From positions 23,987,120-24,051,119 of the forward strand of contig CM057235.1 in assembly GCA_029891385.1 (NCBI GenBank): DNA of 64,000 nucleotides. The letters are read 5' to 3'. This document shows positions 32,805 through 41,619 of the stretch, in pieces. Position 1 is the first letter of the stretch, and the number at the start of each line of letters is the position of its first letter. The position numbers were made by a program, and so were the translations under genes. This stretch comes from Erythroxylum novogranatense. Its lineage: Eukaryota; Streptophyta; Magnoliopsida; Malpighiales; Erythroxylaceae. The notes under the pieces were generated by a model. It was not told the DNA's origin, did not search any database, and saw only the letters and a program-made list of their open reading frames with translations.

Positions 32805-35800
32805 TGTAACATCCCATTACTAGTGAGAAGGGTAGAATAGTAATTTGGAGTGGGCACTGTGTGCTTAGAAGTGCTTGATTTGTTCATGCATACACTTACA
32901 TGCGAATAGTGAATTTTGCACATGAAAATGACTATAAATACATTCATGACATTTCTCGGTATATTTGTTAATAAATGTGATTTTAAATTAATGTGATTTG
33001 TGTGTATGAAAAATTGTGTTGGAGAGGGTCATTATGAGTTTTGAATTTTTGGAGAGTTTTAGAAATTATTTTTCTGAAATTTCGGGGTAATTTTTGGACT
33101 AGGAAAAATGCCAAGTGGCAGAACAATGGTTTACCGGCAGTAGAAATTACTGTCCAATGACACTGAAAATTTAGATAAATGATTGTAGGATTTATTAATT
33201 TGATCCATTGGAATTTTGGGAAAAATTGGAGTAGAAATTGAATTTAATTGGTAAGAAAACCAAGTTAGGGCTTTAAAATAAGACAAGTGGCAAGTGACAC
33301 TTGTCACTTGCCTAACCATGCCACTTTTGTTTTATTAAAAGGCTTTTCCTCTTTTAGCTTACCTTTCACGATGCTTTCATAAAAGACCAAAATCTTGTGT
33401 GTTCCTTCTCATCCGTAGCCTCTCTTTTCCTCCTTCTTCGTTGGTCTTCTTCTTAGGTTATTTTGTTCTAATCTCCACCCACACAAAAGCTCTTCTATTT
33501 TACTTGCTTTCTCTACCTTTGTTCACAAAAACAAACCTAAGCTTTCTACCCCCTCAAGATGATGATCGTATATGGTAGGGGAAGTTAGGAAGTTTGTGAG
33601 AAGTTTAGAAGATTGGAAGATTTGGAAGCTTAATTAGGTAAGAATTGTGTTTTATATCATGAATTGTTAGTTAAATGCATTATTGTGATGTTATGTGAAC
33701 TTAATTGCATGGGAATTGTGTTTAGGGTGGATGGGTATGAAGTTTTGTTTGATTGATAATGAATGATGTAGCATGTGTTGTATGTAATTTGAGATGGTTT
33801 GGAGTGAATTTAATAATGTTAGATGAGTGTATGAAAAGGAAGAAAATTTAGTGCATGTTGATACTATGTTGTAGGTTAATGTTCAAGTAGAGGTTTTGCC
33901 TTAGTTTTGGTTGATATCTTGAGTGAATTGAGTAGTGTTTGAGTGAGGTAATGGTATGGAAGAGGTAGGAGATGAGTTAGGTGATACTCTGGAAATTTTG
34001 ATTTGAGTATGTTTCAATGATGTTGCCAGAACTTCTTCTATGATTGTTCAATTGAGATAATTTTTAGTTTGAATTAAACTAGAGATTTTTGGCTACATTT
34101 CTTGTGAAGGAAATGATGTTCAATTTTGGCTTGAAGAGTCCTAAATTTTGACATGAAAGTGAGAAAGTGTGTAGGGTTGAACAGTAGCTCCAGAATTGCA
34201 TTTTGTGATCTGAAACTTTGGGAATTTTTCTGGATAGATTTAGGCAAATTTTGCTAAATTGGTCTTCATGAAAGTTGTAGCTTTTTTTTAGCTTTCTATC
34301 GTTATAAAGTATGACATTTTTTTTATATTGAGGTTGAAAGTTATGATCTGTTGACTTTTGGATGTTATTCCAAAGATTCATGTGCTTTGTTTGTGAAAAT
34401 GTCCAAAAGTTTAGGTTTTGTGACACTGTGCTTTGAGGTAAATTCTAGACTGTTATGGTTTGAATTGGATCAAGTAGCCTTATTGAAAGTTATAGAGGAC
34501 TTTCTTAGTTTTGTAATAATGAATAATATGCCATTATTGGATGTAGGAATTGTAAGGTATGAATTTTTGAAGTTTGGATGTGGCTTAGGGTGAAATCATG
34601 GGGGCAGAAACTTTGATTGAGATTTTGACCCTTTTAGAGGTTGAATTTGCTTCCAAGTTGTTCATGAAAGTTGTAGAATGTGTTCCGATCTTTTCATTGA
34701 TATAAAGCTTGGAATTTTTGTCCAATGGAATAGGATGTTATGATTTTTAGAAGATGTGTTATTATTTAGGATGACATTTATTGGATAGTAACTTTGATTG
34801 AGATTTTGACTCCTTTAGAGTTGGAATTTGTCTATGAGTCCTCCATAGAAATTGTAGGGATTTCTGTGATCTTTCTGTGAATACCTAATTTGTCAATTTT
34901 AAACACTTGTGTGAAAAGTTATGTATTGTGGAAGGAGAGAGGAAAAATAGGTAGAAAAGAAAAAAAAGAAGAAATAAATGAAAAAGGGGGTCAGGGCACT
35001 GTGCCCTGGCGCCTGTCGCGATCGCTCGCTGGTCCGACCCCTCTCCACTCTTTTATATATAACTTTTTCATCCGACTTCCGATTGACCTGATTTTCGAAG
35101 TGTCGGATTCCTAAGACATTTAACTAACTCTCCATGCAAATTTGTGATTTTTTTTAGATTAAATTGAAATTGATAGATTGAATCAAAGTTGGAGGATCGA
35201 TTAAATGAATAGGAATTGATTATTTTTCGGGACATACTTCAGTGATTTGGCAATAATTAGACTTATAGAAATCCAAATTGAGTAATTTTGGTGTCTACGG
35301 ATTTCTAAAATTTAGGGTGACATTTTCGATGAAATTTATGGAATGATATCGAGATTGTCACAAACATGCATTGTACACATTTCAATTCCTGCATGTACAT
35401 TATTATACACTTCTGCTTGTACAAATTTATGATCTATGTGTATTTTAATTGTTATAAAGGAGCAACTAGAACATCAACCTATAGACATTGCCGGGACTTC
35501 CAGGCACTAGCTACGGAAGTAGTTGGTGAGTAACCTAGACGGTTTCTCTCAATTATTAGTTGCTTATGCTTATGATTATCTATTGAATAATGATGGATTG
35601 TGATTGGATTATGGATTCCAGACAGAAGGGTCGATGATTGTGTACTGGGGATTGTGTTATTGAAGTGCTACTTGTATGTGAATTTGAGACGTATGTGATT
35701 ATAATGTGATTTATTTTGACATATGCATACGTGCATAATAATGCGATTAATTGTGACATATGCATACGTGCATAATAATGTGATTAATTGTAGCATATGT

Positions 35801-36603
35801 ATTTCATTCATGGATGCATATTCAGATAATGACAGTTGTGACCAGAGCAGCCACCGATTAGAGCTTAAAGCTCAACGAGTATATTTGAGCCTCGAGCTCA
35901 ACAGTGATTTAGAGCCTTTGGCTCAACGTTTATTCAGCCCTATATGGGCAGTTCAGGCACTCAGTCACAACATCGTAATAATTGAACAAGTGTCACATGA
36001 GCATTTCATATGCATCTTGATGAATGTGTTTAATTGAGTGAAAAGCATAATTTCTTATGCTTAAGTGAAAGTGTGTTGCTTATGCCAAATGTGATATTGT
36101 GATATAATTTGTGATATGAATTGAAGCGTTGTATGAATTGAGTGAACCATCGATGATGGTTATCTCATTGAGTTCGCAAAACTCACCAAAATTGCAGCAT
36201 TATTTTTTAGGACCAAGAGTAGACTTCTAGCTTCAGAGGGACTTTTCCAGCCGTGTAAATTATTTTGGCGAGAAAAGTCATGGCTCACAGGTCGGTCAGC
36301 TGGGACTTTTGAATGGCCTAGATAGATCTGATGTTCCTCCTCTTTCATGTAGTATTTTTGTACTAGGTTTTGATTGATGTACAAACAGTAAAGGAGGATA
36401 GACGTGTAAACATTTTGATTTTGATGAAATGAAATGAGGAAAAAGTTAGTTTCAAACAAATTGTGATTTTTATATTGATGTTTTATTATGATGCCATGTG
36501 AAGTGAATGTAGTGATCGTTTGTAGCTCACCCTCATCGTAGAATATGTACCAGAATGACCTGCGGGCATCCCGGTGGGTACCCTGCAGTAAGAGGGCACT
36601 ACA
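32805..36603 (+). mobile_element. Solo LTR, giant family B (3,799 bp), in the pogo-like gene
   Basis: It starts TGTAACATCCC and ends GGGCACTACA, with perfect duplications TTATA at 32800-32804 and 36604-36608. It shares blocks with 10710-15077: 'cattcatgacattt', 'cgacttccgattgacctga' (35070), the hairpin array at 35835 and the hairpin pair at 36146. The last about 60 bp diverge from other copies, so it is a separate subfamily. It lacks internal sequence. The GC-rich island at 34985-35035 sits in the same relative place as that at 13225-13340. Confidence 0.93.
35835..35971. repeat. Hairpin array with closing stem in second family B solo LTR
   Basis: GTTGTGAC (35835-35842) pairs with GTCACAAC (35964-35971). 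Inside are GAGCTT-A-AAGCTC (35861-35873), TTGAGC-CTC-GAGCTCAA (35886-35901), GAGCC-TTT-GGCTC (35912-35924) and GCCC-TATAT-GGGC (35937-35949), mostly followed by AAC(A/G). The unit sequences differ from copy 1, but the pairing pattern and outer stem are kept. Confidence 0.78.
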
Positions 36604-36608
36604 TTATA

Positions 36609-37180
36609 ACTTGTAAAATAAACTAGTTTCATTCATATTAAAAACATCTTTCATAGGGAACTTATCTATTTTTTTCCTTATAGACTCCAATTGCTTCTCC
36701 ATGTCTTGTACATCAACCGAACCACTCTTTTCGAAACGTCGAAATGACTTGATACCGTGTCCTGACTTGAATTTCTCAAGCCAACCTTGAGAAAATTTGT
36801 GCTCAGAATCTTGTTAAGAGTATTCAAGTTTCATTGTACACTTCTTGCCTTCTCCAAAATTAGCTCTCCGGTCATATTCACACGATCTTAGTACTGGAGA
36901 AACCACTCATAAACAACCTTCTCCATATCTGAAAATTTTGCTGGTTTGTGTTTCTTGATATCCCTTCCTTTTTCTAGGTTGGTTGAAAGATACTCAGCCG
37001 ATCGTTTGAGTGTGTTTGAGATTGTACCTTGACTTTCTTTCAAATGAAACTTTTCTTCAAGCTATAACTACAAATCTTTTTGAGTGCATGTCGAATGATC
37101 TCTCTTGTACTCACATAATTCTTTGCATATTTGATCCGTCATTGTTGATTTTGTGACACCTTTTAGATGAGGAGTCATTA
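36609..37180 (-). pseudogene. pogo-like transposase, segment 1 (N-terminal, DNA-binding, first catalytic motif)
   Basis: Reading down from about 37180, the translation contains KELCEYKRDHSTCTQKDLQ, then SQGTISNTLKRSAEYLS (the N-terminal helix-turn-helix), KPAKFSDMEKVVYEWFLQY (the CENP-B-type second DNA-binding helix bundle) and FSQGWLEKFKSGHGIKSFRR. It then reads DMEKQLESIRKKIDKFPMKD and NMNETSLFYK. The last motif is the first catalytic site of the DDE_1 domain; family members have NMDETGLFY, and here the D is N (AAT, 36631-36633). Several in-frame stops are present. The frame runs across TSD TTATA into segment 2. Confidence 0.85.
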
Positions 37181-37520
37181 TTGGGTATAGTTTCAATAAT
37201 TTTTTTATCTTGTTTATAAAGTATTTTCTATCTCCATCATACGTACATATTTTGAATGTTTTAGTAAAAATACAATGAATAATACTTAATTATTAAGAAA
37301 CAATGAACATTATTTATTAGTTTTCATTAATATTATATACAAGAAATCTTTGTTTTAGACTCATTCAATTAATATGAAACATAAATTTTCTAAGATACAA
37401 TGCTTTTGATGTAATCAAAATTAACTTCAATCAATTACAAAATTTTCTTTAAATTAATAAATATTAATTTTCGGTTAATTAATATCTCTATAAAATAATA
37501 AATATCATGATCCCAACAAT

Positions 37521-37545
37521 ATTAATTTATAGACGTTTTAACTTA
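37521..37545. repeat. Right terminal inverted repeat of the pogo-like element, decayed
   Basis: TATTAATTTATAGACGTTTT followed by AACTT mirrors the left end (expected ...TAGAGGTTTTACTG) with one substitution, one inserted A and a changed last base. TA follows at 37545-37546. It sits only about 140 bp from the stop codon of the BAHD gene. Confidence 0.7.
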
Positions 37546-37687
37546 ATGGATAGTTACAACTAAAGCATGCGAAATATAAAGTTTTATTTGTACAAAAACA
37601 CCTACAAAGGATCATACAAACGAGATACAAAGATAACTTGCAAACATTAAGCACTAAACAGATAACTCCTGCAAACGAGAACAACTC
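37546..37687. other. Short spacer between pogo-like end and BAHD stop codon
   Basis: This AT-rich stretch is the presumed 3' UTR of the BAHD gene (minus strand). On the minus strand it offers AT-rich, polyadenylation-compatible sequence, but no signal is distinct enough to call. Confidence 0.4.
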
Positions 37688-39004
37688 TTAAAATGGATTT
37701 GACAATTGGGAGATAAAAATTGCAGCAAGCTCAACGTCCTTCTCAAAATTAGCCATATCTTCTTCTAACAAGTTGGCATTCATCTCTATACCTCCTTTTT
37801 CTTTTGTGTCAGTGAACAAAAACATATTTTGATACGGCCAACAAGCTGATCCTATCCACTCAGGCTTTCCCCATCCAAAGTCGATTTCATATACAGGAAA
37901 CCAGCAAAAACTAGTGAAGCTAAGAGAAACGACTTTCTTGTACCTCTGCCTCTCAGCCCTGTCTTTCATTAAATTTAGCTGCTCATCTCCTTCTTGAAAT
38001 TTCTTCACATAATCTGTGTCTGCGCTCGTTAGTGTTCTTCTCATTTGGTTAATGACACCATAACAATATTTATCTTCAGTATCGATTTGTGTTTCTGCTA
38101 CCACTGGCTCAAAAGTTATATTTCCTATATGCTGCTTAGAAAGAGGTGGATCCATCCTTCTTCGGAAGTCCAAAGCGTGTTTCACCATATAGACTGTATC
38201 AGAATTATCTGCCCTAAGTTGAGTTGCGGCCATGACTCTGCTACAGATGAACGCTGTTAATACCTCAACTCGTGTGGGAGGTTTGATCATGTTCCCAGTG
38301 GGGCTGCAGTAATTTTCAGTGTACTTGTCTCGAAGTTTCTTAATGCTAGTTGCATCAAAAACAAACCTCTTTGAAACAATCTTACGGTTGTCCTTGACAA
38401 CCTCAAAACAGGGATCAAAATCAGAAATGTCGATGGGAGGAAAGTGCTTGGCTGCTTCAAATTTAGGAACAAGTACATTATTTCTTTCTCCGCGAGCAAT
38501 TGCCGCCCAGCTGTTAAAGAATGTGACATCTGACACGGCATCAGCAATCTTATGTGATAATCCGACGCCAATTACTATTCCACCACACTCAAAGTGGGTG
38601 ACCTGAACAAAGGAACACAGGTCACTGTCGTGCTGTACTTGAAAAGGTATCAACTCCTTGAATTTATTGCAATGCATGCTTTGAAGAACTTCCACGATGG
38701 TGCTTTTTGCTTTAGCTTCCACGAAAGGGACACCCTCGTCGTTGCAATCTATATGTGAATGTTGTCTTACTCGTCCTGCCAAAGGATAAAATAGAGTTAA
38801 TGTGTCTGACAGAGACTTCCTAAGTCGCTCGCATCTCTCAGCGTTGCTGATGCCCGGTGAGTTGGGATAGAAAACTTGCCAAGGTACGAAAATTGGAACC
38901 ATAATTTGATCGAGAGAGGATAGTTGGAGATGGCGAAGGTGGTTTGGTGTTGGAGAAGATGGCTTGGCTATGGTTTGGGAGACTATTTGTACTTGGCCGT
39001 TCAT
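37688..39004 (-). CDS. BAHD-family acyl-CoA-dependent acyltransferase, intact, single exon
   Basis: The frame encodes 438 aa, the usual length of BAHD enzymes, with no stop or frameshift. The active-site motif HxxxD is HKIAD at residues 151-155 (after GVGLS), and the structural DFGWG motif is at residues 375-379 (VYEIDFGWGKPEW). The N-terminus has LRHLQLSSLDQI and FYPLAGRVR, as in clade III members such as vinorine synthase and stemmadenine O-acetyltransferase. These cytosolic enzymes move an acyl group from CoA to a hydroxyl or amine of a specialised metabolite. The substrate here cannot be told from sequence. It is the only clearly intact host gene in the window, surrounded by transposons. 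The ATG at 39002-39004 is the natural start; antisense frames inside are shadows. Confidence 0.96.
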   Translation of the reverse strand: MNGQVQIVSQTIAKPSSPTPNHLRHLQLSSLDQIMVPIFVPWQVFYPNSPGISNAERCERLRKSLSDTLTLFYPLAGRVRQHSHIDCNDEGVPFVEAKAKSTIVEVLQSMHCNKFKELIPFQVQHDSDLCSFVQVTHFECGGIVIGVGLSHKIADAVSDVTFFNSWAAIARGERNNVLVPKFEAAKHFPPIDISDFDPCFEVVKDNRKIVSKRFVFDATSIKKLRDKYTENYCSPTGNMIKPPTRVEVLTAFICSRVMAATQLRADNSDTVYMVKHALDFRRRMDPPLSKQHIGNITFEPVVAETQIDTEDKYCYGVINQMRRTLTSADTDYVKKFQEGDEQLNLMKDRAERQRYKKVVSLSFTSFCWFPVYEIDFGWGKPEWIGSACWPYQNMFLFTDTKEKGGIEMNANLLEEDMANFEKDVELAAIFISQLSNPF

Positions 39005-39123
39005 TTTCTACGTGGAGCAGGTTTCAGGTAATTCAATTTTTTGCCAACTTCTTGTAAGTGCATATGGGCGAAGGACCATCGCTTGTTCTTTTATTGAAGG
39101 AAACAACGATCTAAACAAAGAAA

Positions 39124-39131
39124 CATATAAA
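39124..39131 (-). promoter_or_regulatory. Candidate TATA box of the BAHD gene
   Basis: TTTATATG on the minus strand lies about 120 bp upstream of the ATG, a plausible distance for a plant promoter with a short leader. AT-rich surroundings make chance occurrence likely. Confidence 0.25.
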
Positions 39132-39179
39132 CAAATGCGAAGTAGATCCAGATTTTTTTACTAGAAATCAATTTTTTGA

Positions 39180-40089
39180 AAATAAATTAAGGGGTCACTT
39201 TTGTATCAGTTCTCATAATGATGAGTAATTCTTGTAATTATTAAGCGTTAATGTTCTGTAAATTATTATTTCCCTTAAAATAGTTCGTCAAATACCTACT
39301 ACAGGAGGATACGAGCGGATCTACAGCTTCATTTAAATAACAGATTTGCCAGAAAGATCAAGGATGCTTGACAACTCAACTTAATGGGAATATGAAGAGA
39401 TATTATTATTATAAAAGAGCTATCTTCTTGGAAACGAACGAAATAAAATAAATTTTATTTCATTTTATTATTATAAAATAAATACCCATATTTATTTTAT
39501 AGAATTCAATTACAGTCATGTGAAACGAACGAAAAACGCGATAACTCATATGAATCAAACTAAATGGAAAAAAATATTTTAATTTGTTGAGTTTTATCTG
39601 GATCTAAAATTAATGTTATAAATATTGTATCAGTACCAGATTTGGTTATACTAAAATTCATTTTCGGTATCAATTAATACCAAATACTAATTTGTGTCAT
39701 TTTTAAACTTCAGAATAATTTTCAAAGTTTTAAAATTATAAAATAGTCCTTCAATATATTGTATTATATAATTTTAATTTTACATTAATTATGTCTCAAA
39801 ATTTATAATAATATAAATTTGAAATAACAATTATCTATTTATTTTATTAATATTATTTTCTTACATATCTTATACATAAGCAATAACCACAATTAGTATG
39901 ATAAAACATTATTTAATTAATTTACATATATACAATTAAGAATAATATAATGTATTTAAAATGTTATAATTTATATCATATAATAAAAATAATTATATCA
40001 AATATCATATTGTAAGGATAATATAGCGATGGAATAACTTTTTGTTGGTAAAATTCTTAGAAAAAAAGGTAATTTACGACAAAAAAATT
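39180..40089. other. AT-rich upstream flank of the BAHD gene
   Basis: No gene is seen. 39650-40010 is extremely AT-rich with long runs of A/T and no repeat structure I can name. It may be a decayed element or matrix-attachment-like DNA. Confidence 0.35.
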
Positions 40090-40440
40090 CCATCACTAAA
40101 AGAGGAGACTAAACTTTGCTGACATAATTTAGTGATAAAATAATTAAAGTCGTCGAAAAAATAGGTGTCAAAAGTTCCAGGTAAAAATTATGTTCGAAAT
40201 TTATCGACAGAAAAAATCTTAGGTAATTTACCTATGAAAATATGCTTCCATGGGAATTTCCCAACGAAAATAGAGTTTCGTAGGTAAATTACAATGGAGA
40301 GATGTTTCCGTAGGTAATTTACCTACGGAAACACGAGTCCATATGGAAATTCCCTAAAAAACCCATTCAGTAGGGAAATTACCTACGAAATTGTTTTTCT
40401 GTTTGTAATTTATGTACGGACATATCATTTTGTTGGTAAA
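40090..40440. repeat. Cluster of palindromic repeats (CACTA-subterminal-like)
   Basis: Variants of GTAGGTAAATTACCTAC recur in both orientations: at about 40213-40228, 40250-40262 (GGGAATTTCCC), 40288-40302, 40303-40333 and 40370-40390. The central one, 40303-40333, is a perfect inverted repeat of 15-nt arms (TGTTTCCGTAGGTAA and complement) around one T. Dense short palindromes of this TTCCGTxGG/TAATTTACC kind are typical of the subterminal regions of plant En/Spm (CACTA) transposons, where transposase binds. No clear CACTA terminus was found, so assignment is tentative. Confidence 0.55.
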
Positions 40441-41604
40441 TTCAAATGATGTTGGGATTGTGATTTTAATTGAAAGGAAAACGATGTCGTTTGTGGTGTT
40501 TAAACGAACAGAGATGCCTCTTCCCCTCTGTCGAATGTCTTCGATGTTTGCAAAAATTTTTCCTCTTCCCTCACCGTTGTGGTCTTCAGTTCCATACACC
40601 ATCGTCATCATCTTAATCTCAAGTTAATCGTCCATCATGGTTAGTTATTCCTCCTTTGCACTTGGTTTTTTATTTTTCTACTTGTTATTGTTAGGGAAGC
40701 TTTTGTTTGGGTCAGTTTTGGTTGATGTGGTTTGTGTTGTATGCATCTATTTCAGCTGTTAATGGCTCATTGTGAGTTTGAATGGGTTCTGTTGGTGAAG
40801 AATTCCACGTACAAGTGTTTTTGTTAATAGTTAAGGATGAATTTCTTATGCCTATAAAATGTTCAATGAAAGTTTAAAAATGATGAATTTTTTCATTGTA
40901 TGAATTGTTCTTTCTAATTATATCATTGCAACAACGAGAAAATGTTGCTAGTTTTTTTAAAATCTAAGATAGAACAAGTAAAATGAGAGTACAATGTTTA
41001 GGGTATACATTTTCGGTTGAGCTAGATATTGACTGGAGGGCTATTATGGGGTTGCTAAGAGGGCTCCACTCGTATTCCAAAAGGGAAACTCTGAGATGGG
41101 TCCTTTCAAGTGGTATCAGAACAGGGTTTTGAAATAATACATGTTATGATTTCATAAAGTGGTCTTATGTGGTTTTGTGAACAAGGCAACCCATAAAGTT
41201 TTGTTATTTTTCAGTGTTAGGTAGCTTATCTTTGAGTTCACAACATTATGCACCAACAAAACCTTAGGAGCCCTATCATTTAAAGTACCTTCAGCTTGGG
41301 AACTGAGCACAGGGATGGATTAGTAAGTGTTTTTCCTTTATGAATTAACCCGTCCAAAATAGTTAAGACTGGTAAAACTGTTGGTGGAATTTTGTTTTTA
41401 CTTTGAGTGAACAATACAGATATGAGGCAATGGTGATGTGCTAGCCGTGGGAGGCCCTAGTAGTGTCAGGGAGTTTGATTGAGTGTAGTTGTAAGTTAGG
41501 TGCAAATCTATCCATTGGGTGTAGAAACTACTGGGCCTCGTTTTCGGAACCCAACCTCGAAACAAACTACCATCATACATAAGCGTGGTTATAATCTTTT
41601 CTTA
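40441..41604. other. Mixed repeat-derived DNA with two opposed primer-site-like motifs
   Basis: 40440-40640 could be leader-like sequence next to the palindrome cluster. 41111-41122 reads TGGTATCAGAAC on the plus strand, one base off the initiator-Met primer site. 41605-41615 carries the same motif on the minus strand. A short direct repeat ('gggcctcgttttcgg' at about 41535 and 'gagccccgttttcag' at 41624) sits near the second. No coding sequence is recognised. Confidence 0.4.
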
Positions 41605-41615
41605 CTCTGATACCA
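41605..41615 (-). promoter_or_regulatory. Primer-binding site next to the minus-strand family A LTR
   Basis: CTCTGATACCA, i.e. TGGTATCAGAG on the minus strand, lies 4 bp from the LTR end at 41620. This marks 41620-44223 as the 5' LTR of a minus-strand element whose internal region, below 41604, is mostly lost. Confidence 0.75.
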
Positions 41616-41619
41616 AATA

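Larger units (their letters stand above)
8767..37545 (-). mobile_element. pogo/Lemi1-like DNA transposon, split by three insertions
   Basis: The left end at 8767 reads CAGTAAAACCTCTTTAAATT after a TA dinucleotide (8765-8766). The right end (37521-37545) reads TATTAATTTATAGACGTTTT, a decayed inverted copy, again beside TA. CAGTAAAACCTCTATAAATTAATA-type ends with TA targets are those of plant pogo-superfamily elements (Emigrant, Lemi1). Between them, minus-strand pieces of one Tigger/CENP-B-like DDE transposase lie in the correct N-to-C order at 36609-37180, 32593-32799, 27031-27266 and 8991-9502. Removing the three insertions with one TSD copy each leaves about 2.13 kb, a normal size for such an element. 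It is dead: it has stops, a frameshift and altered catalytic residues. Confidence 0.88.

Noticed and set aside
38287..38606. Frames on both strands inside the acyltransferase gene
   Set aside because: They are shadows of the intact 438-codon frame, which carries both BAHD motifs.
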